A stretch of DNA of 8,978 nucleotides from Paracoccaceae bacterium (GTDB lineage Bacteria; Pseudomonadota; Alphaproteobacteria; Rhodobacterales; Rhodobacteraceae). The position numbers were made by a program, and so were the translations under genes. This document shows positions 1-6,991 of the stretch, in pieces. Under the pieces are notes generated by a model. The model worked only from the letters and a program-made list of their open reading frames with translations, was not told the DNA's origin and did no database searches. The stretch is taken from contig JAAUPC010000124.1 in the NCBI GenBank assembly GCA_012036325.1, positions 1 to 8,978 of the forward strand. Direction: 5' to 3'. How positions within the stretch are numbered: the first letter of the stretch is position 1; the number at the start of each line of letters is the position of its first letter.

Positions 1-600
1 GGTATGAGCGCTCACTACTGGGACGAGAGGCGAGAGGAGATCTGGGCAGGAGGGAGTCTCAGGGCAAGCGAGGGCGGCTCCGCATGGTCCTCAGACGACG
101 ACTCCACGGGTGTTCTGCAGGCGATCCTGCCGTTCGTGGGTGACAGCGCCGACGCTGCCGCCGACTTGCTGTTTGAGTCGTCGTGGCAATCGAATCTGAG
201 GCCCATTGGTGTTTATGCGTATAGGAGCACCTTCCTTGGCCTTGACTTCGCATCTGTCACGATCCTGTTTGAGGTCACTACTCCGACCACGGTCGCCGGA
301 TGGAGCTCGGCTGCCCCGTCCGCGCTAACTCGACTTACAGCGTCGACCGCGCGGGGTGTCCTTCGGGTCCAGCATGCTCGCGGCGAGGACCTCATGGGCG
401 ATCGTCGGCGGGACGTCGAAGCGCGTCTCGAGCCGGAAGCTGGGGCGCCCCGGTGCGGCGGCGCTGGCCCGGTTGGAAGAGATGGCCAAGGCCCCCGGAC
501 AAGAGGCCCTGATGGCACGGCTGAAGGACCCGGACGGCTATGACTTGCCAGCCGAGGATGCCGTTTCGAACGAAGCCGCGGCGAAGGCGCTGCCGCCGCC
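1..600. other. Left-end region without a confident gene; coding frame uncertain
   Basis: No protein family is recognised here on either strand. Bases 1 to about 350 have more A/T-rich third positions than the rest of the window, and the frame opening at base 4 is the most codon-like there. From about 430 to 600 another + frame reads better: it contains LARLEEMAKAPGQEALMARL and ends near KDPDGYDLPAED. At 601 the good frame returns to the first one. On the - strand a short peptide with RFDVPPTIAHEV (about 435 to 325) also looks protein-like but has no start. This could be a gene remnant, a junction between two DNA sources, or a gene with uncorrected indels. No promoter or RNA gene is visible. 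Confidence 0.4.
4..543 (+). CDS. Possible hypothetical protein, C-terminal third doubtful
   Basis: This is a 179-codon frame opening with ATG three bases from the window edge, so the true start may lie outside and no ribosome binding site can be judged. Residues up to about 100 look protein-like, with acidic serine-rich segments and the hydrophobic stretch GVLQAILPFVGDSADAAADL, and moderate G/C at third positions. After about base 350 the translation becomes Arg/Gly/Pro-rich, typical of an out-of-frame reading of GC-rich DNA. The real gene therefore probably ends, or shifts frame, before the stop at 543. I recognise no family, and the frame may not be real. Confidence 0.2.
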   Translation: MSAHYWDERREEIWAGGSLRASEGGSAWSSDDDSTGVLQAILPFVGDSADAAADLLFESSWQSNLRPIGVYAYRSTFLGLDFASVTILFEVTTPTTVAGWSSAAPSALTRLTASTARGVLRVQHARGEDLMGDRRRDVEARLEPEAGAPRCGGAGPVGRDGQGPRTRGPDGTAEGPGRL

Positions 601-1002
601 ATGCCGCTGCAACCAGCCTCGGCGACCGGCACGCGCGACACGCTTCTGGCGGCGGCGGACGGCTATCTTCTGGCCGACTGGCAGACGGTATGCGATCAGT
701 CCTTGGCCGATGGCGCCCCGGGCTGCCTGATGATTGTCGCCGACCTACTGCCCACTCTTCCCGGGGAAGAGGCGATGCTCCTCTTGCAGCGCAGCCCGGA
801 CTATACCGAGGCTCTTGGCCTTTTTCTGGACGAAGACGGAGACCTTCTGACCCGCACGGCCCTGCGGGCGGATGGGCGTTACCCCGACAGTCATGAAGCG
901 GCCGAACTGATGCGTGCCTGGCGCGATGCCCCGCCCCCCCTGACCCCGGCGCTGATCAACCAGCTGGGCACGGGTGAAGCAGGCCTAATGATCTTGCGGT
1001 GA
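601..1002 (+). CDS. Hypothetical protein, 133 aa
   Basis: I do not recognise this protein. It is acidic, leucine/alanine-rich, and has no signal peptide, membrane helix or obvious catalytic motif. Readable segments are DTLLAAADGYLLADWQTVCD (residues about 12-31), a hydrophobic helix-like CLMIVADLLPTLPGEEAMLLL (about 41-61), and a C-terminus that ends GEAGLMILR. Third-position G/C is high and the composition is coding-like. No good Shine-Dalgarno precedes the ATG at 601. The upstream codon-like stretch in another frame (about 430-600, ending EAAAKALPP) could be its true N-terminal part, joined by an indel. It stops 102 bases before the H-NOX-like gene on the same strand, so co-transcription is possible but not shown. 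Confidence 0.55.
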   Translation: MPLQPASATGTRDTLLAAADGYLLADWQTVCDQSLADGAPGCLMIVADLLPTLPGEEAMLLLQRSPDYTEALGLFLDEDGDLLTRTALRADGRYPDSHEAAELMRAWRDAPPPLTPALINQLGTGEAGLMILR

Positions 1003-1104
1003 AGGCAAAGGGAATGGTCACCGGTGGCGCTTTGTTAACGGTTGCGGGCTAGCATGCGTATGGATGTCGGTTTGGGGCCTTATGGGGCCAGTTTGGGGAC
1101 TGTC

Positions 1105-1686
1105 ATGGATGCGCTCATGCTGCGATCCTTGCAGAGTTACATGCGAGATACGTTTGGCCCGCCGGTCTGGCAGGCCATTTGTCGCCGGTCCGGCGTGAGG
1201 ACTGAGACTTTCGAACCGATGCTGCGCTATGATTCGGGCCTTGCGGACCGTGTCGCGCAACACGCGGCAGATGTCTTGGGGCGGCCCGTAGAAACGGTGT
1301 GGGAAGACATGGGGACCTATCTGGTCACGAACCCCGGGCACGAGGGGGTGCGTCGGCTGCTGCGCTTTGGTGGCGTCAGCTTTGCCGACTTCCTCCATTC
1401 ATTGGAAGAAATGCCAGGCCGCACCCGCTTGGCCCTGCCGGAAATGGAGTTGCCAGAGGTCCAGTTGCAGGAATTGGGCCCTGACCATTTCACGGTGGTC
1501 TGCCGGTCGCGCCTGCAGGGAATACCGCGTGTCCTTGTCGGAATGCTGACCGCGATGGCCGATGACTACGGCACACTTTGCCTGATTGAGCCTGAGGCTG
1601 GCGGCAAGATCACGATCCGGGTGCTTGACAGCGCGCATGCGCGGCCCGCCGCTTTGACCTTGCCTTGCCGGAGCCATAGCAGATGA
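1105..1686 (+). CDS. H-NOX-fold (heme NO-binding) protein with degenerate heme site
   Basis: This 193-aa protein matches the H-NOX fold end to end: the N-terminus MLRSLQSYMRDTFGPPVWQA, the helical middle (LADRVAQHAADVLGRPVETV, residues about 46-65), the distal-to-proximal segment VRRLLRFGGVSFADFLHSLE (82-101), and a C-terminal beta region. H-NOX proteins normally bind heme through a proximal His and a YxSxR motif and pass NO or O2 status to a partner enzyme. Here the proximal His position, by alignment with LDEVH-type segments, is Pro104 in LEEMPGR. YxSxR reads CRSRL (133-137), keeping only the Ser. His98 in FLHSL is nearby but offset. ATG 1105 is chosen because it gives the usual N-terminus and has GGGGA five bases upstream; in-frame starts at 1042, 1054 and 1060 add an atypical extension. 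The stop overlaps the next gene's ATG. The fold is fairly certain; heme binding is doubtful. Confidence 0.82.
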   Translation: MDALMLRSLQSYMRDTFGPPVWQAICRRSGVRTETFEPMLRYDSGLADRVAQHAADVLGRPVETVWEDMGTYLVTNPGHEGVRRLLRFGGVSFADFLHSLEEMPGRTRLALPEMELPEVQLQELGPDHFTVVCRSRLQGIPRVLVGMLTAMADDYGTLCLIEPEAGGKITIRVLDSAHARPAALTLPCRSHSR

Positions 1687-2681
1687 CAGGCGTGACCACC
1701 GGGCATGAGATCACCGTCGACATGGCAGGGCTTGGGGGCTTCATGCCCCTGCATATTTTGCTGGATGCCGATGGCAGGGTGCTGAGCGCTGGCCCCACTC
1801 TCTTGCGTGTGCTGGAGGGTGAAACGGTGATCGGCGCCCGGTTTGAAGATCTTTTCGACGTGCGTTCACCTGGCGGGGCCTCCACGGTTGCCGAGGTGCT
1901 GGACCGCGCGGCTGAGCGTTTCCGCATTGCGCCGCGCTGTCGGGGGCGGGTCGGCTTGCGCGGTCTCGGCAGGCGGCTGCCCGGGGGGCAGATGCTTTTG
2001 AACCTGACCTTCGGCATCGATCTGATCGCTGCCGTGCGAGAGTTCACATTGACCGACGGCGATTTCGCGGCCACCGACCTTGCGATGGAGCTCTTGTATC
2101 TGGCCGAAGCCAACGCAGCCGTCACGCGCGAACTGCGCGGACTGAACATGCGTCTAGAAGGCGCGCGCATCGCCGCCGAAGAAGAGGCTCTGACCGATCC
2201 CCTGACCGGTCTGCGCAACCGCCGAGCAGCCGATCTGTTTCTGGAACGCATGTGCAGCGCCGCAGCGCCCTTCGGGCTCTTGCACCTCGATCTCGACTAT
2301 TTCAAAGCCGTGAACGATACGCTGGGCCATGCCGCGGGCGATTTCGTGCTTGAGGTCGTGGGTCGCGTGCTGCGCGATCAGGTGCGGGCTGAAGATTGCG
2401 CGGCCCGGGTCGGGGGGGATGAATTTGTCGTCGTCCTGCCCGGCCGCACCGATCCGCAGATGTTGCAGGCGATTGCCAACCGGATCATTCGTCGGCTCAG
2501 TGAACCGATGGAGTTTGAGGGAAGCCCTTGCCAGGTCTCGGCCAGTGTCGGGATTGTCCGGTCAAGTGACTTTGCAGCGCCGGATGCGGCCCAAGTGCTC
2601 GCGGCGGCCGACCGGGCGCTTTATGCGGCAAAACATGCCGGGCGCAGCCAGGCCGTTCTGATGGGTTGCGACGCAGGCTGA
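1683..2681 (+). CDS. HNOBA-GGDEF diguanylate cyclase
   Basis: This 332-aa cytoplasmic protein likely makes cyclic-di-GMP from two GTP. Residues about 20-130 resemble the HNOBA (H-NOX-associated, PAS-like) domain of soluble guanylate cyclases: MPLHILLDADGRVLSAG, then GARFEDLFDVRSP, then GGQMLLNLTF. A helix about 130-168 (AMELLYLAEANAAVTRELRG) links it to the GGDEF domain, which opens at TDPLTGLRNRR (171-181). DLDYFKAVNDTLGHAAGD (203-220) supplies metal and GTP contacts. The active site GGDEF is intact at 244-248. An RxxD product-inhibition site (R235-D238) lies five residues before it. There is no EAL or HD-GYP domain. The ATG overlaps the H-NOX stop (ATGA), with GGAG nine bases upstream inside the H-NOX gene, so the two are translationally coupled and probably physical partners. 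Activity is expected but not shown. Confidence 0.93.
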   Translation: MTGVTTGHEITVDMAGLGGFMPLHILLDADGRVLSAGPTLLRVLEGETVIGARFEDLFDVRSPGGASTVAEVLDRAAERFRIAPRCRGRVGLRGLGRRLPGGQMLLNLTFGIDLIAAVREFTLTDGDFAATDLAMELLYLAEANAAVTRELRGLNMRLEGARIAAEEEALTDPLTGLRNRRAADLFLERMCSAAAPFGLLHLDLDYFKAVNDTLGHAAGDFVLEVVGRVLRDQVRAEDCAARVGGDEFVVVLPGRTDPQMLQAIANRIIRRLSEPMEFEGSPCQVSASVGIVRSSDFAAPDAAQVLAAADRALYAAKHAGRSQAVLMGCDAG

Positions 2682-2692
2682 CCCTTGGGCCA

Positions 2693-2709
2693 TCCGCCTG
2701 ACGGGCGGA
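2693..2709. terminator. Hairpin between convergent genes, possible bidirectional terminator
   Basis: TCCGCC (2693-2698) and GGCGGA (2704-2709) form a perfect 6-bp stem with a 5-base loop, in the 35-base gap between the cyclase stop and the ATPase stop. A second small stem, GACC/GGTC, follows at 2708-2718. No T tract follows on either strand, so intrinsic termination would be weak; a role in mRNA 3' end protection is equally possible. Confidence 0.4.
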
Positions 2710-2716
2710 CCTTCGG

Positions 2717-3772
2717 TCAAGCCGGGTCCGGAACCACCCAAAGTGCCGATGGTGGCAGAACCACGCCGACCATCTGGCCTTTGGTCAAACCTTGGGCAAA
2801 GTCGGGCGAAACAAGGGCCTCCAGCGGCGTGCCCCCAAGGTCAAGCGCCACCCGGCTTTGGGTGCCAAGAAAGGTGCAGGCCAGGACCCGGGCGGTCAGG
2901 GCCCCGGGGTGCGCCGGGGTGACAAGGTCAATCGCCTCGGGCCGGATGGTCAGGACCCCCGGGCCATCCGTCAGGGCGGACGGCAGGCCTGCGGGCAGGG
3001 GCATGGGGCCGATCGCGGACTGGAACACCCCGGCCGTCGCCCGGCCCGGCAGGACGTTCACCCCGCCAAAGAACCGCGCCACTGCCAGGGACGCGGGCTG
3101 GCGGTAGATCTGATCCGGTGGGCCATGCTGGGCAACACGCCCCTCCAGCAGAAGCGCAATCCGGTCGGCCAGGACCACCGCTTCGGTCTGGTCATGGGTC
3201 ACAACCAGCGTCGTCACCGCCGTTTCCCGCTGCAGGGTCAGGATCAGCGCGCGCATGTCATCGCGCAAGGTTGGGTCAAGGCTGGACAGCGGCTCATCCA
3301 GCAACAGAAGGTCGGGCTTCAGAACCAGGGCACGGGCCAGCGCCACGCGCTGCGCCTGCCCGCCAGACAGTTCCGCCGGGCGGCGGCTGCCAAGGCCGGT
3401 CAGCTGGGTCCGCTCCAGCATCTCGGCCACGCGGGTACGGATTTCTTTGGCGGGCAGGCCCCGCATCCGCAAGCCAAAGCCCACGTTCTCTGCCACCGTC
3501 AGATGGGGGAAAAGCAGTGGGTTCTGAAACACCATGACCACGCCGCGCTGTTCCGGCGGCAAGGGCAGGATCGACCGTCCCGCAAGGGTGATCTGCCCGC
3601 CATCTGGCGTCAGAAGCCCTGCGATCAGCTTCATCACCGTGGTCTTGCCCGCACCCGACGGGCCAAGCAGCGCGGTGATCCGGCCGCTGTCCACCATCAG
3701 GTCAAGATTGCGGATCGTGGCCAACGTGTCGCCCGGGTGGGTCTTGGTCAGGCCGCGCACCTCAAGCGTCAT
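2717..3772 (-). CDS. ABC transporter ATP-binding protein, YnjD-like
   Basis: This 351-aa cytoplasmic ATPase would power the importer encoded just upstream. It has Walker A GPSGAGKT (37-44), Q-loop Gln83 in VFQNPLLFPH, signature LSGGQAQRVALARAL (135-149), Walker B LLLLDEP (155-161) followed by the D-loop SSLD, and switch His193 in THD. Residues after about 235 form a C-terminal TOBE-like domain, as in the CUT1/MOI-type importer ATPases (spermidine/putrescine, iron, sulfate, thiamine). The YnjD assignment rests mainly on the YnjB-like binding protein in the same cluster. The ATG overlaps the stop of the second permease by four bases (ATGA), so it is the last gene of the operon. The reading frame is complete. 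Confidence 0.92.
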   Translation of the reverse strand: MTLEVRGLTKTHPGDTLATIRNLDLMVDSGRITALLGPSGAGKTTVMKLIAGLLTPDGGQITLAGRSILPLPPEQRGVVMVFQNPLLFPHLTVAENVGFGLRMRGLPAKEIRTRVAEMLERTQLTGLGSRRPAELSGGQAQRVALARALVLKPDLLLLDEPLSSLDPTLRDDMRALILTLQRETAVTTLVVTHDQTEAVVLADRIALLLEGRVAQHGPPDQIYRQPASLAVARFFGGVNVLPGRATAGVFQSAIGPMPLPAGLPSALTDGPGVLTIRPEAIDLVTPAHPGALTARVLACTFLGTQSRVALDLGGTPLEALVSPDFAQGLTKGQMVGVVLPPSALWVVPDPA

Positions 3773-4575
3773 CGGACACTCTCCGGTCCAAGGGCAAGGT
3801 TGCGCCCGGTCAGGTGCCGCGCGATCAGGGCCAGTGCCAGCAGACCTGGAAGGATATAGATCATGGCGACGGCTCCGGTCAGGTCATTGCGGCCCGACGT
3901 GGCGAAACTGTAGAGGACCAGCGGCAGCGTCTGCACCTTGCCGCCCCCGATCGACAGGGTCAGCAGATATTGCGACCAGGAGATGAGGAAAGCAAACAGC
4001 GCACCCACCAGCAGTCCGGGCCGGATCGCGGGCAAGGTGACGTGGACGAAGACCTGCCAGGGGCGCGCGCCAAGGCTGCGGGCCTGATCCTCGGCATCGG
4101 TGTCGAAGCGGGCAAAGACCGTGGCCATGACCAGCGTCATGTAGGGCAGTGCCGGGATCAGATGGGCCAGGATCACGCCGGGAATTGTGCCGGTCAGCCC
4201 AAGCTGCAGGAAAATTCCGTGCAGCCCCAGCGCCACCGTGATCCCCGGCAGGATGGCCGGCGCCAGCAACACGAGCACCACGATCCCCTTGCCGCGAAAG
4301 CGGTACAGGGCCAGTGCCCGCCCGGCAGGAACCGCCAGAAGGGCCGACAGCACCGTTGTCGCCGCAGCGATCAGCGTGGTGACCCCAAGGCTTTGCAGGA
4401 CGCCCGATGTAGGCGACAGGGCATAGGCCCAGGCTTTCAGCGACCATTCTTCCGGCAATAGCGCCGGAAACCGCCAGCCATGCGCCACCGACCAGATGGC
4501 CAAAGGCACCAGCGGCAGGATCAGCCACAGGGCCAGCGTCGCTCCGGCCAGGCTGCGCAGCGCCTTACCTTCCAT
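3769..4575 (-). CDS. ABC transporter permease, second subunit
   Basis: This 268-aa inner-membrane protein has about six hydrophobic helices, starting with LAGATLALWLILPLVPLAIW. The cytoplasmic coupling (EAA) loop DQARSLGARPWQVFVHVTLP, followed by IRPGLL, docks on the ATPase. It belongs to the BPD_transp_1 family, like the C-terminal half of the fused E. coli YnjC. I place the start at 4575 (MEGKALRS), preceded by a GGGGGC run, instead of the upstream in-frame ATG at 4638, which adds an Arg/Trp-rich tail lying inside the preceding permease gene. From 4575 it overlaps that permease gene by 11 bases and the ATPase gene by 4, which is tight operon packing. Confidence 0.88.
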   Translation of the reverse strand: MEGKALRSLAGATLALWLILPLVPLAIWSVAHGWRFPALLPEEWSLKAWAYALSPTSGVLQSLGVTTLIAAATTVLSALLAVPAGRALALYRFRGKGIVVLVLLAPAILPGITVALGLHGIFLQLGLTGTIPGVILAHLIPALPYMTLVMATVFARFDTDAEDQARSLGARPWQVFVHVTLPAIRPGLLVGALFAFLISWSQYLLTLSIGGGKVQTLPLVLYSFATSGRNDLTGAVAMIYILPGLLALALIARHLTGRNLALGPESVR

Positions 4576-5436
4576 TGCGCCCCCGATCCGCCATCGGATG
4601 GGCGAAATGCGCATAGGCCAGCAGCAGCGCGAGGCCAATCAGGGCGATGATGACCGCCATCGCCGCAGCCTCGGGCCGGGCGGCAAGATCGACATTGGTA
4701 TAGCTTTGCCAGGCCAGAACCGGCAGTGCCTTGGGCGAGCTTGCCCCAAGAAGAAGTGGAATCTCGTAAGCGCCGAAGGCGAAGGCAAAGACCAGGGCCG
4801 AGGCGGCCAGAAGTCCCGGCCGCAGCATCGGCAAAGTGACATGCCGGAAGGCCTGCCACGGGCTTGCCCCCAGACTGCGGGCGGTCGCTTCATGGTCTGC
4901 GCCGATGGATTGCAGGTTGGCCAACAGGATCAGGGTGATGAAGGGAACCTCTTTCCAGACGTAAAGCAGGATGATCCCGATGGCAAAAGGGTCCTGCGTC
5001 AGGGCCGGGAATTGGCCAGGCGTGTCGATCAGCCCGGCCGCATGTGCCAGCCGGGCAAAGACACCGGATTGCGACACAAGGTAGGCCATGCCCACCGCCC
5101 CCACCACATGCGGCACGGTCAGATTCGCCTGGACCAAAAACCCGATCAGCCGCCGCCCGGGAAAGGTCTGCCGCAGCAAAAGCGCCGCCCCCAGCCCCAT
5201 CACCGCCGAAATCGCGGTTGAGCAACCGCAATCCAAAGCGACAGCCCAAGCGAGGCAAGAAACCCGGGCGAGGTCAGCACCGCCGCATAGGCGGCAAGAT
5301 CAGGCTCGGTCAGGCCGATGACCGGCATGTAACGGAAGGACCGGATCAGCGTCAGGCCCAAGGCGGACAGAAACAGCCCCCCCAGCACCAAAAGGGCTGG
5401 GGCCAGCAGCCAGAACGGGTGGGCCCGGCCGGTCAT
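4565..5436 (-). CDS. ABC transporter permease, first subunit, interrupted by a frameshift
   Basis: This is the partner membrane subunit, homologous to the N-terminal half of a fused YnjC. The start at 5436 has AAGG eight bases upstream and gives MTGRAHPFWLLAPALLVLGG, a first membrane helix. Translation proceeds to SLWIAVA, then leaves frame (QPRFRR, stop). The expected continuation STAISAVMGLGAALLLRQTF is found one frame over and runs to 4565. One missing base near 5221-5222 (GTTGC-TCAACC) restores a normal protein of about 290 aa. The second part holds the coupling loop ATARSLGASPWQAFRHVTLP and the final helices. If the frameshift is real the importer lacks a permease; if it is a sequencing error the gene is normal. 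The intact neighbours favour an error or a very recent mutation. Confidence 0.82.
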
Positions 5437-5459
5437 CGGGCGCGCCTTGGGCCGTTCAT
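5433..5459 (-). other. Possible 8-codon leader ORF ending at the permease start
   Basis: An ATG at 5459, preceded by GCAGGGAAGGG, opens a frame encoding MNGPRRAR. Its TGA (5435-5433) overlaps the permease ATG in an ATGA arrangement. It could deliver ribosomes to the permease start by coupling, or be chance. The permease ATG also has its own weak AAGG. Confidence 0.25.
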
Positions 5460-5475
5460 CCCTTCCCTGCGGTCG

Positions 5476-5511
5476 GTCTTCCCTGCCGCAGCGAAGACGC
5501 CCTGCAAGGGC
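5476..5511 (-). promoter_or_regulatory. Two small hairpins between binding-protein and permease genes
   Basis: In the 94-base gap, GCCCT/AGGGC (5499-5503 and 5507-5511, 3-base loop) sits next to GTCTTC/GAAGAC (5476-5481 and 5493-5498, 11-base loop). Stem-loops after binding-protein genes are known to stabilise that message or cut downstream expression, which would give an excess of binding protein over permease. No T tract follows. The stems are modest and the role is inferred. Confidence 0.35.
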
Positions 5512-5530
5512 TGGAGGAGCGGCCCGCCCT

Positions 5531-6745
5531 TCAATTCCCGACCTGGGCCTGCCAGCCCGCCTCGATCTCGGTCAGCCAGTCGGCCTGGAGTTCCGGCAGC
5601 GCGGCCTTGGCAAGCTCATCGGCGGAAACCACCGATGGATGCCCTTCGATCGCGGCAAAACCGGCCTGAACCTCGGCACCGGTACGGGCGATGTCGATGG
5701 CGGGAGAGGCGCCCCAAACCTCGGGCTTGGCCTTTTCCAATTGCTCTTCGCCCGACAGAAGCAGGTTCTGCACCACCATCGCCGCCGCCTTGTTGGGCGA
5801 GTTGAACGGGATCAGCGTGTAGTTGGTGTTGCCGATCGTGCCATCGGTCAGCCCGAAGGAACGCGTCGTGTCAGGGTAGGTTCCGGCTTGCACGGCCAAC
5901 CCGAACTGCGACGGATCATAGTTGAAGGTGAAGGCCACCTCGCCATTGGCGAACAGCTCATTCAGCTGCGCGATGGTGTTCGGGTAGGTCTGCCCCTCGC
6001 GCCACAGGAAAGGTTCGATCTCGTTCAGGATCGCCCAGGTCTTGGCGGCGGCGGCGTCGAACTTCGCCTGGTCGAACGGCCCCAGAAGCGCATCCGCCCC
6101 CCCCGCCGCATGGTAGAACATATGGCGCACGAAGACCGACCCGGTGAAATCCGGCGGGGCGGGATAGGTGAACTGGCCGGGGTTGGCTTTGATCCATGCC
6201 AGCAACGTGCCCATGTCGCGCGGCGGATCAGTCACTACGGCGCTGTCATGGGCAAAGGCGAACTGGACCGTGTTCCACGGCACTTCGCAACCGTCCACTG
6301 GCACCCCGAAATCATTGGCGATGGCCGGGTTGTCCCAGTTCACAAGCGCGTTGTTCGGCAAAAGGTCGGTGTAGCCGCAGAAGGCAAGGTCGGCCTGCTT
6401 CATCGAGCGGAAGTTTTCACCGTTGATCCAGATAAGATCGACCGCACCGGCATCGGCCACCCCGGCCTCTTTCTCGGTCAGGACCATGTTCACCACATCG
6501 GCCGCGTCCGCAATGCCCACGCGGTTCAACGTGATGTCATAGTCGCGCTTCAGGACCCCGCCCACATGGTCCGAGACATAACGGTTGATCGTGTCCGCCC
6601 CGCCCCACATGAACCAGTTCACGGTCCCGCCGCGCGCCTCCTCGACAATCTGGTCCCAAGTCATCGCCTTCAAGGCCTCGCCATCGGCGGTGTCGGCCAG
6701 GGCCGTGGAGGACATCAAAAGCAAGGCTGCAAGGCTGCGTAACAT
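5531..6745 (-). CDS. Periplasmic substrate-binding protein, YnjB-like
   Basis: This 404-aa protein is the periplasmic ligand receptor of the importer. It resembles the YnjB family of the uncharacterised YnjBCD system. Segments I associate with that family are VNWFMWGGADTINRYVSDHV (residues about 42-61), DLIWINGENFRSMKQADLAF (103-122), and VDGCEVPWNTVQFAFAHDSA (150-169). Residues 1-17 form a signal peptide with ALA before D18. Cys123 and Cys153 could form a disulfide. The start at 6745 is chosen for this signal peptide; reading further upstream runs through the tRNA-Glu gene. The Shine-Dalgarno is weak (GGA 11-13 bases upstream). It is first in the operon; no thiamine or other riboswitch is apparent in the 126 bases between it and the tRNA. 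The substrate is unknown. Confidence 0.88.
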   Translation of the reverse strand: MLRSLAALLLMSSTALADTADGEALKAMTWDQIVEEARGGTVNWFMWGGADTINRYVSDHVGGVLKRDYDITLNRVGIADAADVVNMVLTEKEAGVADAGAVDLIWINGENFRSMKQADLAFCGYTDLLPNNALVNWDNPAIANDFGVPVDGCEVPWNTVQFAFAHDSAVVTDPPRDMGTLLAWIKANPGQFTYPAPPDFTGSVFVRHMFYHAAGGADALLGPFDQAKFDAAAAKTWAILNEIEPFLWREGQTYPNTIAQLNELFANGEVAFTFNYDPSQFGLAVQAGTYPDTTRSFGLTDGTIGNTNYTLIPFNSPNKAAAMVVQNLLLSGEEQLEKAKPEVWGASPAIDIARTGAEVQAGFAAIEGHPSVVSADELAKAALPELQADWLTEIEAGWQAQVGN

Positions 6746-6871
6746 GTGGCTGATCCGGGGTTGAGAAACTGTAGCCCCATCAAACCGATCGGGGCCGGGA
6801 ATGCCAGTCACATGGCCGTTCATCGTCTGTAACGAAGCCGGCTTGTGGCGGCGGATCTGAACGAGGAGAGG

Positions 6872-6946
6872 TGGCAGCCCGTAGGGGAGTCGAACCCCTC
6901 TTACCTGGTTGAAAACCAGGTGTCCTAACCGATAGACGAACGGGCC
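6872..6946 (-). tRNA. tRNA-Glu (UUC), downstream copy
   Basis: The - strand folds into a full cloverleaf: acceptor GGCCCGT pairs with ACGGGCT (one G-T at the end), the anticodon stem CCTGG/CCAGG encloses loop TTTTCAA with anticodon TTC, and the T arm is GAGGGGTTCGACTCCCCTA. The discriminator is G and CCA is encoded. It is 75 bases with CCA and identical to the copy at 7899-7973. It lies between the transglycosylase gene and the binding-protein gene. Confidence 0.97.
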
Positions 6947-6955
6947 ACTTCCTGC

Positions 6956-6984
6956 GTCGTAACGGGCGACGCTGGCGGGTGCAA
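6956..6984 (-). promoter_or_regulatory. Putative tRNA-Glu promoter (downstream copy)
   Basis: Read on the - strand, TTGCAC (6984-6979) and TACGAC (6961-6956) are 17 bases apart, putting the start of transcription only a few bases before the tRNA. The hexamers match consensus only partly (TTG; TA..A), but the layout repeats that of the other tRNA-Glu copy. Confidence 0.4.
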
Positions 6985-6991
6985 GGGGCAA

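Noticed and set aside
1042..1104. Longer H-NOX start at TTG 1042 or ATG 1054/1060
   Set aside because: The added residues do not resemble the family's N-terminus, while ATG 1105 fits it and has GGGGA at the right distance.
1003..1104. Promoter before the H-NOX gene (TTGTTA, 17 bases, TGCGTA)
   Set aside because: The -10 match is too poor to list; a promoter may exist here but the sequence does not show it.
2792..3859. 355-codon open frame on the + strand
   Set aside because: It lies opposite the ABC ATPase, whose Walker, signature and switch motifs are all intact; the + product is Gln/Arg-rich noise.
3884..4528. - strand frame of 214 codons overlapping the second permease
   Set aside because: It is a Gly/Arg/His-rich out-of-frame reading of the permease gene, without membrane helices.
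5447..6742. 431-codon open frame on the + strand
   Set aside because: It is the antisense of the binding-protein gene, which has a signal peptide and family-specific segments; the + translation is Arg/Gly/His-rich with no family.
6746..6871. Thiamine (TPP) riboswitch before the importer
   Set aside because: Conserved THI-box segments are not visible in this gap, and the gap is short.
6746..6991. N-terminal extension of the binding protein up to 6991
   Set aside because: The extension translates through the tRNA-Glu gene and would bury the signal peptide; the start at 6745 is better.
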